64,000 nt of DNA from Branchinecta lynchi (taxonomy: Eukaryota; Arthropoda; Branchiopoda; Anostraca; Branchinectidae), in the NCBI GenBank assembly GCA_023053575.1, contig JAKZAP010000001.1, forward strand, positions 15,020,849 to 15,084,848. Direction: 5' to 3'. A program made the translations under genes and the position numbers. Of this stretch, positions 10,645-22,192 are shown one piece after another; within the stretch, counting starts at the first letter, position 1, and the number at the start of each line of letters is the position of its first letter. A model generated the notes under the pieces. It made no database searches and had not been told where the DNA came from. It saw only the letters and a list, made by a program, of their open reading frames with translations.

Positions 10645-10744
10645 NNNNNNNNNNNNNNNNNNNNNNNNNNNNNNNNNNNNNNNNNNNNNNNNNNNNNNNN
10701 NNNNNNNNNNNNNNNNNNNNNNNNNNNNNNNNNNNNNNNNNNNN
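10645..10744. other. Assembly gap (100 N)
   Basis: Exactly 100 unknown bases, a common placeholder for a gap of unknown length. It interrupts the RhoGEF exon on the minus strand. Confidence 0.98.
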
Positions 10745-11672
10745 GAGTCAACCGACCAGCTAGACAAGTCCAGGGAGCGCGGGCGGGTAGACTTTAGGGT
10801 CAGCCTTCGGTCCAAAGTGCTGATGCGAGTTGCCATATTGGAAAGATCCGGATCGCTTCGGCGCAGAGTTTCATAAAGCGGATCGCTGCTCTGAGTCACA
10901 TTATTTTCAAATTCTTTCACGTTCATTAACTCATTATAGAGGCCATATATGTCAAACTCATTAAAGGACGACGCGCTCACAAGCCCAAAACCGCGAGGAA
11001 GCGTGCGAGACATTCGTTTGAAATTTTGGCGCTCTTTCGACTCGCGGCGCATTAGCACCGGGCTGCAGGAGTTCTGATGCTTTAGCTTCGCCGGCATCGT
11101 ATGGAACTGAACCCGCTCATCCAGCAGACTCCCATCAGAGTGCTGTTTTTCTAGTCTCGCTTCCTTCTTCTGAATGACGGGCGACAGGTCAGTCTCATTC
11201 TCTTCCTGTATTACGCTCTCCCGCGAATCTCCCGGGGCTTGAATCGTAACGCACTTTGATTCCAAGCTACGCACTATCGGCTTTACCGGGGCTCTATACA
11301 CCAGAGGTAACACCATCGTGACCGGCCCGCCGTGAGCGTGGTATGACACGTTGGCACGACGCTGATGATCGGCACCCCTTGCAACTTCGGTAGCGGGATG
11401 TTTAGCGTCACCCCTACGTTCGTTCCAACCCATAACACCCCCTTAGCGGCCATTAGAGTTGTAACATAAATGTTTCTCGGGGTGTTTCGCGCTTGATCGT
11501 TGATCACTCGCGATACGTGGCTAGCTATGTTGATATCCTGTAGGTGGCGGAACGTTTCAGTGTGGTAGAGACAGATGGTGCTGCTATTATTAAGCGCTAG
11601 CCACAACCCGACGCCAGCGTGAGCCATGCCGCTGATGGTGGTTTGCTGGTCGTGCTGGAGGCTGAACTGGCG
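10745..11672 (-). CDS. Partial exon of an ARHGEF10/17-type Rho guanine nucleotide exchange factor
   Basis: This family activates Rho GTPases through a DH-PH module and carries a C-terminal WD40-like propeller. The exon starts after a good acceptor (TTGTTTTCTTTCAG, exon from 11672) and reads RQFSLQHDQQTTISGMAHAG, then GVGLWLALNNSSTICLYHTE, INIASHV and LWVGTNVGVTLNIPLPKLQG, the propeller strands typical of ARHGEF10/10L/17. It continues RANVSYHAHGGPV, a Ser/Glu-rich linker, DIYGLYNELMNVKEFEN, PLYETLRRSDPDLSN, ISTLDRRLTLK and RPRSLDLSSWSVD, and is then lost in the N gap. The two halves are in different frames: one G appears to be missing near 11358-11364 (IIS|RANV), either a consensus error or a real mutation. 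DH-PH exons would lie further right on this strand but are not seen. Family confident; paralogue uncertain. Confidence 0.85.
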
Positions 11673-13862
11673 CTGAAAGAAAACAAGTTTTTTTTAACTT
11701 AAAGATACTTAAAGGAACAGAAAACTTGACTCATACTTGACTCGGGGAGCTAGCTGACATATCAATAATGTACCCTGAGTCAATATTGAGAGTAAGAAAA
11801 ATTCTCGTTACGATCATTGCAGTTTCCGAGAATTCGACTTTTGAGCTAGTAGAAAAAAGCAAAAGGTTTGTGTGCCGGGAGTAGTAATCGAACGCACGAC
11901 CTCTTGACTACTATCCCGATACTATGCCGAAACACGGCCAAAGGCGAACTTTTACAGTACATAAGGGGCAAGCTGGCCTGCCAGCTAGCTTTAGGAACAC
12001 TAAGGAGGGGGTTCGAGTAGTTCCGAGATAACAAAGAAGGGGGGGTCCTGTCGACAATAAGTCCCTGTATCTTTATCTAAGCCCCCCAGGTCGGTTTGAT
12101 GGCCGAAAGTTGCGTCGTCAAGTTTTCTGTGCCTTTAAACTATTGTTAACCATATATTTATACTACTTTTAACCATATAACTACCGCAAGTGGACATATT
12201 TACTGACCGAGCTGTTGTCAGCTAAATTTTTATATATTTTTCTTATTTTTTTGTAGTATGTTGATGTGATACGAAACCTACTAGTCGGCTTGTCAGTGTT
12301 ATGGCTTTCTCAAATGTAACTGAATTTGAATTACACTTGTATACATAGTGAGTCCCGCCCTTTGTTAATGATTTCAGATTATTTATTAACAGAAAAAATA
12401 AAAAATAATATACTTCCTGGAACGAACTGCATAACCGCCTAAAAAAAGGCCATGCGACCTATGGGAACGGGCATACAAATAAGGAGCTCATTCAATAGTG
12501 CTCCTTTTTATAACATGTATAAAATAGAAACGTTATTGTTTAAATACATTTATAAACCAACTCTCAACTACTATCACTTGAAAATGACTGTTTTAGCTTT
12601 TTTGTTTTTTTTTAAAGACTGAAGGGTTGTTGCATTCCTAATACACGGAGTTATTTCATTCTACAGTGCTACTCCTGCATGTCTTATTGAAAACGCCCCT
12701 CTTGAAGTATGCCTTCTTTGGTGGGACAATAAACTATTTGATGCTGAAGATGTCGGAAAATGTTCCAGGATTTTGCTGTCTATGCATTAGTATCTGTAAT
12801 TGGCTTGGCTATTTGACACATATGGCTAGCACTTCTAAGCCACATTGCCCGGGAGGGGTTTAATCGGATGTTAAGTTAGGCTGAAATCAGGAGACTGCGT
12901 GACAGAGATTTGACATGCAAAGGTAAGGCAAGGTACAATTTTAATGACAAATATAAATAAACCTGGGGTTTCTCAAAAGCATAAGACATGCCAGTGGCAT
13001 AAAAAACGACGGTTCACTAATTCTGATGGGTTTGTAAAAAATATAAATACAATTCTAGCCTAAGGCATTGTAAAGAAAAAACAAACGAACAACTATCACA
13101 CATCAACACTAAAATTTAAGGACAACTCGATAATTTCCGAAGCGAGTGTAAATTATTGCCAAATCAAGTATATGCTATTCAGTTCCGGCTCGGATGGATA
13201 GTTACAAAACTCAGAGGAAGTCAGAAACTGGGCATGAAACAAAGACTTCGTGACCCCGAAGATTGGAGTTAGGAAGACCTGCTGGTTTTACCCTTGCTTC
13301 GTGATTTGTCAGTCCAACGAATAATCAAGTGGGTAAGGAAGTGTATTTATTCTTTAAAGCGACCTCTCTTGCTTATTCAGCCTTTTCTATTATCCCAAGC
13401 TCCATTATGGAACTATAAGCTGCCGAAATCACCGCTTTTCGCCGTTCTTTCGTTTGGCGCTTTTTGGGCCTACCCAAGTGTTAACCGTCACGGAACGCGA
13501 ACTTTGCAGAAATCTTCAAGGTCCGCCGACCACTCTTTCTCACATATGGACATGAGAAGCTTAATGCGCTGTTTTCATTTGGAAGATATGTTTTAGATTT
13601 CTCTTGTTTTGCTTAGTTTTCACACTTTTACACCACTGCGCGTTCATTTTTCAAATATTTTGCGTCCAGCCGCCGTGTCGGAGAGCGTGAAAGCTGTCTA
13701 GTAAGAGTTGTGTTTGAAACCATGGACGGACGAGCCGATATTTGTTTTCTGTCAGTACACTGACAAACAAGCTTTAAATTCAAGTCAAAAAATAAACGAG
13801 ATAGTAATAGCACTTATATTATCCTTTTTAGATTTGGAATAACAAATAGACAGAGGGCAATA
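11673..13862. other. Intron/intergenic DNA, little recognised
   Basis: Probably intron of the minus-strand RhoGEF for at least part of its length. At about 11865-11935 the minus strand has a tRNA-like tail (GTGCGTTCGATTACTACTCC followed by T-rich DNA) that could be a SINE remnant. The rest shows no gene or clear repeat. Confidence 0.4.
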
Positions 13863-14370
13863 ATGCGTACTCGGGGTCTTTGTGCGCGCGCGAACCACTT
13901 AATTCGTAATTTTAAATTTTGTACTGTGTCGGTGAGGATTCTTTTATTTAAGACGTATTGCACGCAACTATATTGTCTCCCACTTTTTGATAACTATCTT
14001 GAAACGACGATGCGTAAACTAAAAGTTTGTTTTAACAATGCATTCCGTCATCTCCTTTCATACAATCGACGTTACTCTGCTAGTCAAAGGTTTTTAGAAA
14101 ATGAGACTGACTCTTTTGATGTTAGGAGACGGAAAGCGATAGTTAGTTTTGTTGCAAAGGTAGAAGTTTCCGAAAATCCACTTTTAAAGGCAATTCTTGA
14201 GAATACAAAATGCCAATCCGGCCATTTTTACCGACTTTTCCGTCGACTGTGTTGTTGCCCCGAGCAACCGAATGGTTAAAATGATTGTATATATTTAGTA
14301 AAGAAATTTCCTGTGTTATTATAATTTCATATGTGATGTGTAATATCACGAATTAAATAAATTGATTGAT
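13863..14370 (+). pseudogene. LINE 3' fragment (C-terminal RT region)
   Basis: A 138-codon frame reads RANHLIRNFKFC, VRILLFKTYCTQLYCLPL, LKVCFNNAFRHLL and RRRKAIVSFVAKVE. It aligns by eye with the C-terminal part of the LINE at 5090-5400 (ANLLIRNF, FLFRAYCTQPYG, RVLYNNSLRWLHG). It ends with AATAAATTGATTGATTGATT, a microsatellite tail. Everything upstream of the C-terminal domain is missing (5' truncation). Confidence 0.75.
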
Positions 14371-14485
14371 TGATTTGGACTGACGGAATCAAGAAAAAAA
14401 AAAACACCCCAGTTTGGGCTCCCATAAAACCTTCGGTGTCTTTTTAGCTGATGGTTCAGCGTTTACACTGTAAACAAAAAATCTT

Positions 14486-14594
14486 GTAGTATTTGCTACT
14501 GGGATTAATCTTGTCTCTAGAAAGATATCTTATGTATAATTCAGATTAATCTTATCTCAGTAGAGGTAAGATTAGTCCCAGTAGCAAATACTGC
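14486..14594. mobile_element. Short MITE with inverted ends
   Basis: GTAGTATTTGCTACTGGGAT ... GTCTCTAG at the left is mirrored by CTCAGTAGAGG ... ATTAGTCCCAGTAGCAAATA at the right, leaving a short loop. Non-coding. Confidence 0.6.
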
Positions 14595-15055
14595 GGTTAA
14601 CTTTAATCCTTACTCAGAGGAACTTAAATGGAGAAGGCCCGGGAGGATTAAATGAATCCGTCATTTTGTCTTTATTCCATTCCGCTGCATTATTTCAAGG
14701 TTAACACAATTATACTGAAAGTGAAAGGCGTCTGTTTTTTAGTCCCTGAAGCTCCCCACGGTCAGTTTTTGTCCCAATTGCAGTAGTTCTTTATGAACAG
14801 TTTGCAAAATCATTACTCGAAATTGGATTCGTCGAAAGAAGTAATCCTAAGATGATTTGCGAGACCTCTGCCTTGAACTTGCCGAACGTAACAGCGTCAT
14901 AATTACCACTTTACTTTTGCGAAGGGGTTATGCATTCCCTCACAGAAGTACACCGAGAGCACATTTTATTCATATTTCATGTCAGAAACGTAACGAAATC
15001 CTACAACTGAGGTAATCAAGATTGATGTAGCAAGGCAGACGCGATCATGTAAGCA
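14595..15055. other. Non-coding stretch, nothing recognised
   Basis: No frame, RNA gene or repeat of note. Confidence 0.4.
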
Positions 15056-15204
15056 AGGCCGTATCCAGGGGGGGGGGTAGGGGTGGACCCCCCCCCCAAA
15101 CACAAAAATACTCATTTTTATAGGCTTTTCCCTCTGATCTATGTCTTTTTTGTCCGACCCGCAGGCCCCCCCCCCCCCCAAATAAATTCCTGGATACGGG
15201 CCTG
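15056..15204 (-). mobile_element. CAGGCCCGTATCCAGG MITE, copy a
   Basis: Inverted ends GGCCGTATCCAGG and CCTGGATACGGGCCTG, with G/C homopolymers just inside each end and a short core with TTTTTGTCCGACC. Other copies are at 48811-48992 and 50847-50990. Confidence 0.7.
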
Positions 15205-15589
15205 CATGTAAGAGTAATACTACTTTTATTAATGGACGCAAACTGTTTTCTTATATAAGCCAACTTCATCTGTAGTTATTTCTAGTGATTTTTGTACACA
15301 GATTTTGGTCTTGTCAATGCGCATTCCCGTAGTTGTACTAAAAGCCATGAAATATGTTTGTTGGCTACAGAAACTGAGAATCTTGTAGGTGAATATGAAC
15401 CTCATCGCTATCTTTTCTATCATGATGCTGGTTAAGTAGCTTAGATTAGATTGTTTTTCTATGTTTGTAAAACTCAGATGAAATCCCTTTAACTCAGTCA
15501 GATATTACCCGCCGTTAGCTTCGGCAGAAGGAATACTAAGTACTTCACCTATGTTTACCTTTGCGACCGATCACTAAACAATTAAGGTC

Positions 15590-16290
15590 AAACTGTTATA
15601 CAGTGCTATTGTGCATCCTTACATCATGTACGGTTGTTCTGTTTGGGCAAGTAATTTCTTGGCCAATTATAAAAGAACCCAAATAATACAAAACAAAGCG
15701 CTGCGTCTCATAGGAGAATTTCAAAATTGTCAATACTTCGGAGTGTTTTAGAAAGAATGGGATTTTGAACGTAGGTGAGCTTCGTGATTACCAGCTAGCG
15801 ATTTTTGTTTTTCAAAGTGTAAATAAGGTAGGCTCTGAGTACTTTTATGATTTTTTAACACTAACTCGTTTTATCACCCTTTTTTTACCCGACATTCAGA
15901 GGATTTATCTCAGGAGAGAAGAAACACAACAAGAGCAGGATTTGTTCTCAGGAACATAGGTGTGAGCGTCTGGAATGAACTTCCAGAATCGGTCAGAGAT
16001 GCTGTAAGTCTGGCATCATTCAAGAGAATGGTTAAATCCCATTATTTGAAAAAGGGAAAGAAGTGTGATAAGAGGAAAAGGTATTTATTTAAAAAAAAAA
16101 AAAATTACTGGAATGGGAATGATATAGCGGGTTCATGGTGGTTAGAATTACGGCCACAATCAGGATTGTTTGTCTTAAAAGTGGCTGTTAATGGTATGTG
16201 GTTAATGGTTAATGGTTTGTTTAATTTATTTGTTTCTGATGAAATTAAAAAAATGTCTATGTCTATGTCTATGTCTGTACACACAGTCAG
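15590..16290 (+). pseudogene. LINE 3' end (RT C-terminus) with ATGTCT tail
   Basis: Broken frames read KLLYSAIVHPYIMYGCSVWA, KRTQIIQNKALRLIGEF, then GVSVWNELPESVRDAVSLAS and FKRMVKSHYLKKG. This is the characteristic C-terminal block of CR1/Jockey-type LINE polyproteins (tyrosine-rich VHPY...YG...W, Q...ALR, WN.LP). The 3' end is marked by three to four ATGTCT repeats at about 16254-16277. Frameshifted and 5'-truncated. Confidence 0.8.
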
Positions 16291-16395
16291 ATTTTCGAAT
16301 TAGATACGAATTTCCTCCTTTGCTCCAAATTTTGGCACATCGATACCGGTTTTCCCTAGGACACGAATTTCGCACGCAAAATCTTAGTGACTTAT

Positions 16396-16589
16396 GGTCC
16401 ATTTACACACTGCGTAAAATCCGAGCGTATTTTACGCACGTTTTGAGCCTGAAAAGATTTCTAGCAATACCGAGGTATTTGGATACAAAACAGACCGATT
16501 TCTCAAATACATCCGTACTGCAAGAAATGTTTTCAAGCTCAAAACGTGCGTAAAATACGCTCGGATTTTACGCAGTGTGTAAACCCACC
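16396..16589. mobile_element. MITE with ~55-bp inverted ends
   Basis: TTACACACTGCGTAAAATCC...ACGTTTTGAGC at the left is mirrored by GCTCAAAACGT...GGATTTTACGCAGTGTGTAA at the right. The loop is about 75 bp and non-coding. Confidence 0.75.
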
Positions 16590-16753
16590 GTTACTGATGC
16601 GTGCGTTGCCTTATAAGGCACATATTAGGGGCAAAGAAGATTTAATTAAACTCGCAAGATTAAGGGGATTAGGGTAGTAGTTCATCACCAAAAGCCTTCT
16701 TTAATTTCATTCCGCTAGTAAAGTTCACTATATCTAACACCACTTCACCCTGA

Positions 16754-17195
16754 CATTTTAAAATGACTGATATATCGCATTCGAAGGCTAAAAGTACAAA
16801 ACCCATTAGTCGTTGCAAAGAGCAATTAGTGGTTCAACAGTGATCCCAGTTGTTGTTTATTCAATATTTTTTTAAAATATTTTCCCCTTGACAAGTTCCC
16901 TTTTCTATCTACCACACCACGCAAAGTTAAAAGCCCCTTACATTTTAAAATGACTGATACATCGCATTCAAAGGCTAAAAATAATAAGTCATGTTCGCAA
17001 TTAGTGATTCAAACAGTGACACCAAATGATGATTAACATCTTTTTGTATATATTTCCCCTTGAGAAGCTCACTTTTCTGTACACCACTTCACAAAAAGTG
17101 AAGAGTCCCATTGTAAATTGACTGATATATCGCATTTGAAGGCTAAAAATAATAAAGTCATGTTCGCAATTAGTGGTTATAACAGTAGTCCGCTG
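16754..17195. repeat. Tandem repeat, about three 170-187 bp units
   Basis: Units starting near 16754, 16941 and 17109 share CATTTTAAAATGACTGATA, TCGCATTCGAAGGCTAAAA, a phrase AATTAGTGGTT and CCCCTTGAGAAG. Non-coding. Confidence 0.75.
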
Positions 17196-17199
17196 GTGC

Positions 17200-17982
17200 C
17201 AACACTTTCCCGACCTATTCAGCCAGAATGTTGCCACTGTTATGCCCTTCGTAATTTCCCGGATGGTTTTCTACACTCGATACTTTCGTTGTGAGTGCTC
17301 ATGGCGTCTCAGTTAGCTGTAGCTTAATGCTTTGGCAGAATTTATAATTAGTAATATGGTTAAGTGTTATTTGTGGTTGTGGTGTCAGTAGGTAATGTGA
17401 TACGCGCACGTTTGTTTACGCCAAATTTCCTGCGGTCTGCGCGGCTTGTGTCACACATTTTTTAGATTTCGTCACTGAAGCAGAAGGATGTGCTCGACAC
17501 ACCTAACCTATGAGTTGAAAACTCGCAGAAACACCGTTTTTTTACGGTATTTCCAATGCCAAATCCCACTAAACAGAACCCCATGCTTACACCCCCTTAG
17601 GGTTATATCTATCTGCCTATAAAAAACACTCATTTTATTATTAGACTTCAATACTTGAATTTGAATTCCCGCCAAATTTCGAGCAAAAAAAAATGGTAAA
17701 ATATCCCAAGTAATTTTTTGTTTGTTGAAACATTTGAGCCGCAGTGCGAACCACAAAATACCTCGGTCACGGAAATAGACTGTGCGCCATGCAAAAATCG
17801 CGGAAATTTTCACTTCGAGACACAGATTCTTTTTAGGATCGCCGGAAAAAAAAGGTTCGTCTCAGTTTTCCCGCTGAGACGAAGGGGACTTATAAATGTT
17901 GTGGGAACTTTTAAAAAGAGATCATGTTTCAATAGACGCTTTTTTAGAATAACTATTGCTTCATTTCCTTCATAGATTTGAA
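17200..17982. other. Non-coding stretch, nothing recognised
   Basis: Short open frames on both strands without domains or splice-site support. Confidence 0.4.
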
Positions 17983-18075
17983 AAGAGGCGTTACTAGCCA
18001 AACACTTTTTTTTGGGGGGGGGGGGGGGGGGGCAAGATATTTAGCGACTGGCTGGTCATTTTTATAATTTTTTGC
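17983..18075 (-). mobile_element. Fragment of the GTAACGCCTCT MITE with G tract
   Basis: GAGGCGTTACTAGCCAAACA, then a run of T and G (about 20 G), then TTTAGCGACTGGCTGGTCAT. This is the reverse complement of the right end of the elements at 8470-8725 and 36426-36741. Confidence 0.55.
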
Positions 18076-18590
18076 AGAACAAGAGCTACGAGCTCATATG
18101 GCACTTGTACGAGTAGGCTGTACAAGAACGACACCTCACTAATGATTGCATTTGCCATATTTCACTATTTTCCGTGTTCGTTATGCTCAGAAAGAGTTTT
18201 CGCGTCTCATGCTGCAGATGCGTAAAACCGGTTATCTGGATCTGGATATTTAGTTTCACTCATTTGTGAGCAGTTCCGGCATCGTCTCGATTGTCTGTAG
18301 CAAATGCACATGACTGTTCAAACTTTCATCCAAATAAATCCATTTGTTTGATCCCTGGACGTGCTACACGATTTCCGGTACTCACTCTATCTCCACCTAC
18401 CGTGGCCGAGTCTGGTTCGGAATAAAAAAAATCGACCACCTAAAGCATCAGTAGTATAGGGGTATGAAGATTAGGAAGGTGCCATGGTCGTTTAGGGGCA
18501 TGAAGACTGGAAAGGTGCCATAGGAAAATCCGTCTGTCCGTCTGTGACAAGAGTATGGATTGGCGAGGTGCTATAGGAAATATGTAAATG

Positions 18591-18632
18591 AACCTAACCT
18601 AACCTCACTTCACCTAACCTAACCTCACTTGA
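18591..18632. repeat. TTAGG-like motif near the left outer end
   Basis: AACCTAACCTAACCTCACTT and its partial repeat: short runs of the CCTAA/TTAGG unit that forms the telomere of most arthropods, here inside the element about 150 bp from its terminus. Mirrored at 32222-32263. Confidence 0.7.
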
Positions 18633-18812
18633 CCTAAGTTTAAGCTCCCCTTTCCCACCCCTCCCGTGGGACCCACCAACTTGACCTAAGTTTAAGCTCC
18701 CCTTTCCCACTCCTCCCGTGGACCCACCAACTTGACCTAAGTTTAAGCTCCCCTTTTCCACCCCTCCCGCCGACCCACCAACTTGACCTAAGTTTAAGCT
18801 CCCCCTCCTCCT
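18633..18812. repeat. 51-bp minisatellite, left arm
   Basis: About 3.5 units of a 51-bp repeat (AACTTGACCTAAGTTTAAGC, then CTCCCCTTTCCCACCCCTCC). Mirrored at 32040-32228. Confidence 0.85.
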
Positions 18813-18868
18813 CCCAGTCTGATTTGTTCCCCTTTTTTCCTCCCATTGAAATTTAACAAAATGTTTCT

Positions 18869-18942
18869 GGTCTCACTAGGATTTGAACTCGGGATCTCTG
18901 TGTTCAGAGTCAGGTGTCTTGACCACTACACCAACGAGGACT
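18869..18942 (-). other. tRNA-like sequence (left arm, outer)
   Basis: On the minus strand, TCCTCGTTGGTGTAGTGGTC resembles the 5' half of tRNA-Asp, including an A box and a D-arm pairing GGTG/CACC. GAGTTCAAATCC is a B-box-like T arm. The anticodon arm (CTCTG/CAGAG) closes a loop of only four bases and the acceptor stem pairs poorly, so it is a tRNA-derived relic rather than a functional tRNA. Twin of 31912-31985. Confidence 0.65.
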
Positions 18943-19003
18943 TATTTATTATATTTTCGAAGGAGGTAATGTTAAGAGGGTGATTTCACTTTTGTAAAAA
19001 CCT

Positions 19004-19075
19004 GGACTGACTAGGATTTGAACTCGGGATCTCTGGGTTCAGAGTTAGGTGTCTTGACCACTACACCATCGAGGG
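19004..19075 (-). other. tRNA-like sequence (left arm, inner)
   Basis: Second tRNA-like unit, about 134 bp inward from the first. Same D arm (GGTGTAGTGGTCAAGACACC) and T-arm (GAGTTCAAATCCTAG), with loop AACC in place of AACA. Twin of 31779-31850. Confidence 0.65.
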
Positions 19076-19183
19076 GTTATATGTTATATTTTTCGAATGA
19101 GTAAATGGTAAAGGTAGGCGGTTTTGAATCGGTATATACTAGCTTTAACCTATCAGAAAGACATTGGTATATTTACAAAGTTT

Positions 19184-19699
19184 TTATTTATAAACAAGAC
19201 TACACGATTTGTTTTTAAGACACTTGACCCGTAGGGCACTAAAATCTACGTTATATAAATGACACAATACATTTTCTACAAGGAAATCATTATAAATAGG
19301 CACATCAGTATACATACTAAGAAAGTAGGAATACGAATAACCACGACACCGAAAAATAAGAAACAACAAAGCATGAAATCCACAACTTTTTGTACTGTAA
19401 TCCTGAACTTGACGGGTGTGTTGAATAATCTTCTTACGACGCTTCTGGATAAAATCCACAATATACGGCTGATAGGTGGTGTAAGGAAATGCTAGAGCAT
19501 CAAATATTTCCGTGGTAGATGGTGTTAGGAATAGGGCCAACCAGTGACCGTTTGATTCTTCACTAGGACTCGAGTTGACAATACAGATGGCTCGTTGGGA
19601 TGTTATACCAGTCAGATAGTCGGCTGGTAAGCAGTACTTTTCATACTTGGAAGTGGCAGGGTCCATTTCCAGTACTCTTAGAATTTGGTCGGTATTCAT
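19184..19699 (-). CDS. Adenain-type cysteine protease (left arm)
   Basis: Identical to the 171-aa protease at 31155-31670, which is described in full there. The start chosen at 19699 overlaps the stop of the capsid gene in an ATGA arrangement; the frame is open upstream into the capsid gene but the overlap start is the compact choice. Confidence 0.88.
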   Translation of the reverse strand: MNTDQILRVLEMDPATSKYEKYCLPADYLTGITSQRAICIVNSSPSEESNGHWLALFLTPSTTEIFDALAFPYTTYQPYIVDFIQKRRKKIIQHTRQVQDYSTKSCGFHALLFLIFRCRGYSYSYFLSMYTDVPIYNDFLVENVLCHLYNVDFSALRVKCLKNKSCSLVYK

Positions 19700-20952
19700 G
19701 GTGCAAGATCCAAAAGGACTGTTCCATCCGGTGTAATTTCCCAATACGTCTCAAACTGGGCGAGTGAGATAAGAGTTATACTCTCTGTTAGTGCTGCATT
19801 AAAAGTGCATTCTAGACGGACTGTGCCTGTCTTTATAATGGTTAAATCTTGAGAACCAGAGAGGTCGAATACAATCATACCATGATTTCCAGCAAACATG
19901 GCTGGTGTTATTCCATTTTCATAAAGCTGATTATCTCTGTCCAGAGCATACATTGTCATCTGATAGAGAGTATTGTAGGATCTACCAAATGACAGCTGGG
20001 AAAGAGGAACCCCATTGACTTTCAGGCTTAGACTATTGAGTCCAAACAGCTGAAATGCGTGTGGAGAAGATCCAAAGTCACCAACCGAACTGGTGCTCCG
20101 TACGAACGAAATGGCTAGTTTCGAAGGAATTTCACCAGAAATGAAAGTAGAATCTGTAAAGTTCAGAGAGCCAGCAGGAATATGACGTTGGGTGCCTACC
20201 GTTCTTGGTACCAACAACTTCATATTGTTCCCTTGAAGTCGTAGCTTTTCCACAGCAAGAGCAACACTACTCATGACTTTTTGTTTTCGAATATTGAAGA
20301 CGGCCTCAGTGATGACTACTTTAACATCCGGAGTACCCGGAGCTAGTTTTCGAATGAGGAATGCAGACGGTGCCATCTTCATTTTTAGTTCAATCCGTGT
20401 GTTTGGTGGGAACCATGAATTAATGTTGAAAAGTTCATGGTTGATTTTACCCACAAGGTGAAAGTCTGTATGAACAGCTGCTGTTAATCCATCCGTAATG
20501 GTGTTATCTTCATTGTAAAAGTAACCCATGGCTGGTCCTCGTGTTTGTTTAAATTCTCCAGGCGTCATTAACATGAATGTTATGTAGCTAGCGTAATGCG
20601 CTAAATTGTTACTGGAACTCACAAGTGTTCCATTAATATGCACTGTGATGTGCTGAAACAGGCTGTGGAAAACACAGTTTTCATAGCCCACTTGATCTGT
20701 CACTGCCAGAGCCGTACCATCCGTATGTTGTACCCGAAGAGTGACTTCCAAGAAACTTGATGCCAAGTCTAGGAAATAATCCTCGTTGGAAAATATCTTG
20801 AACTCCAGAGGGTTTGGGTCTGTGATAGGATGCTGTGGGTAATACTGTTCAAAATATCCGTGTTTGACAGAGACGTCGACATTTTCAGGATTAAACAGGT
20901 TCAAACAAGATGACATAGAGGGCTGAGCGTCTTTATGAGGTAAGTAAGCCAT
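19696..20952 (-). CDS. Major capsid protein candidate, F54H12.2 family (left arm)
   Basis: Identical in sequence to the 418-aa protein at 29902-31158; see that entry for the reasoning. Intact in this arm. Confidence 0.75.
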   Translation of the reverse strand: MAYLPHKDAQPSMSSCLNLFNPENVDVSVKHGYFEQYYPQHPITDPNPLEFKIFSNEDYFLDLASSFLEVTLRVQHTDGTALAVTDQVGYENCVFHSLFQHITVHINGTLVSSSNNLAHYASYITFMLMTPGEFKQTRGPAMGYFYNEDNTITDGLTAAVHTDFHLVGKINHELFNINSWFPPNTRIELKMKMAPSAFLIRKLAPGTPDVKVVITEAVFNIRKQKVMSSVALAVEKLRLQGNNMKLLVPRTVGTQRHIPAGSLNFTDSTFISGEIPSKLAISFVRSTSSVGDFGSSPHAFQLFGLNSLSLKVNGVPLSQLSFGRSYNTLYQMTMYALDRDNQLYENGITPAMFAGNHGMIVFDLSGSQDLTIIKTGTVRLECTFNAALTESITLISLAQFETYWEITPDGTVLLDLAP

Positions 20953-20955
20953 CCT

Positions 20956-21403
20956 TTACGACAAAAAATCACCTCGTGTTCGTACAATCTTCTTACGTCG
21001 TTTGTTCTTCTTGTGACCACTCACTTTCACTGCTGGATACAAACTGATAAGTTCTGGGGCTGAACGAGGTCTTTTCAAACCCCTTCCTGTCTGTCCTCTC
21101 AATTGGTCACTCACATTCCGTGCTGTCTCCTTGAGATTATCTGATAAGCTTTCTTTAAATTCTTTACCAGTGCTCCAATCTTGAGCGTCGATGCTGCCAC
21201 ATTTGTTGCATGTGGTAATATATACTTTTTAGCCAAAGGATAGCTGATCGAAAGAGTTTAGCAAACCAGCTGCCCAGACCATACCCAGACATCGAAGTGC
21301 GACCCTTATAGTACTCAAGACCTGATCCAGTTTGCCGTGGACGTAACGCATCATAGTAACAGTCAATGTCAGGACAACAAAAAAGGGTTCGATGATTAGA
21401 CAT
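20956..21403 (-). pseudogene. Small basic core-like protein, frameshifted (left arm)
   Basis: Left-arm twin of 29449-29898. Two single-base deletions, near 21184 (GCTC against GCTCC) and near 21239 (ATCCTTT against ATCCCTTT), remove the frame: the N-terminal part and the GLGSWFAKLF segment are open, then the frame is lost. Whether this is decay or uncorrected sequence error cannot be told here. Confidence 0.75.
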
Positions 21404-22192
21404 TTCTTATCGGACGGAAATGACATGTGAACACACAAAGACCCTTCGAAATTGGCAGAGGATCACCAAACTCCGTTTTTAATGTGATCTGACAGAGTTC
21501 CAACTCGTTACTGGCTACAGGAACGTATTGTAATTGCCTAATATTGTAATGATAAGTGGTTTCATTTGTAGACTTCTTATCCAAAATTCGTAGTAGAGGA
21601 GCACACGTATTACCAACCCTTGAATTTTCAATGAATGAAGCATAAATGAATATACAGGAATAGGCCGTAAAAATCCTGGTTCGAAGTCACCATAGACTCC
21701 ATGTACATGTTCAATTGGTGTTCGAACCATAATGTTATTGTCACGAAACCCCAACAGGTCTTTCATGTCTTCACTGAACCAGAGTCGATCGTTTTCTTGT
21801 AAACCTGTTACCAGTATCCGTTTATGTGACGGAAGGAAAGACAAGGTAGGTGCTTTTTGTTTTTTCCACTCAGATGGGCATTCAGGTCATTACACAAATC
21901 TTCAATGGTTCTGTATTGACGATATGGTATTGTGTATCGAGGATACCTTTCCTTGTCAACACTCAGATTTTCAGGCCAGCTGAATGGTTTCAACTGAACG
22001 TCATAGGATTTGTATTTTTGGATTACATCAAAACTGTTTTTAATAATACAATCCACAAGTGCCACCTCATAATCACTCTTAAGTTGTATCGGAGGTGTTA
22101 ATCGTGTCCAGAAGTCAGTGGTCTTATTTAGAGCATTTGTTAATGGATCAGACACGTTAACTGATGAAAGTCACTAGAAAATCATGTGACAT
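21396..22192 (-). pseudogene. Penton-like minor capsid candidate, frameshifted (left arm)
   Basis: Left-arm twin of 28659-29456. Three 1-nt differences break it: an extra T near 22158 (AGTTAAC against AGTAAC) just after MSHDFLVTFIS, a missing A in the A tract near 21856, and a missing T near 21671. The protein sequence is otherwise the same in the three open pieces. Confidence 0.8.

Noticed and set aside
18640..18846. Repetitive open frame in the left-arm tail
   Set aside because: Translation of the 51-bp minisatellite; its right-arm counterpart is 31994-32239. No protein family.
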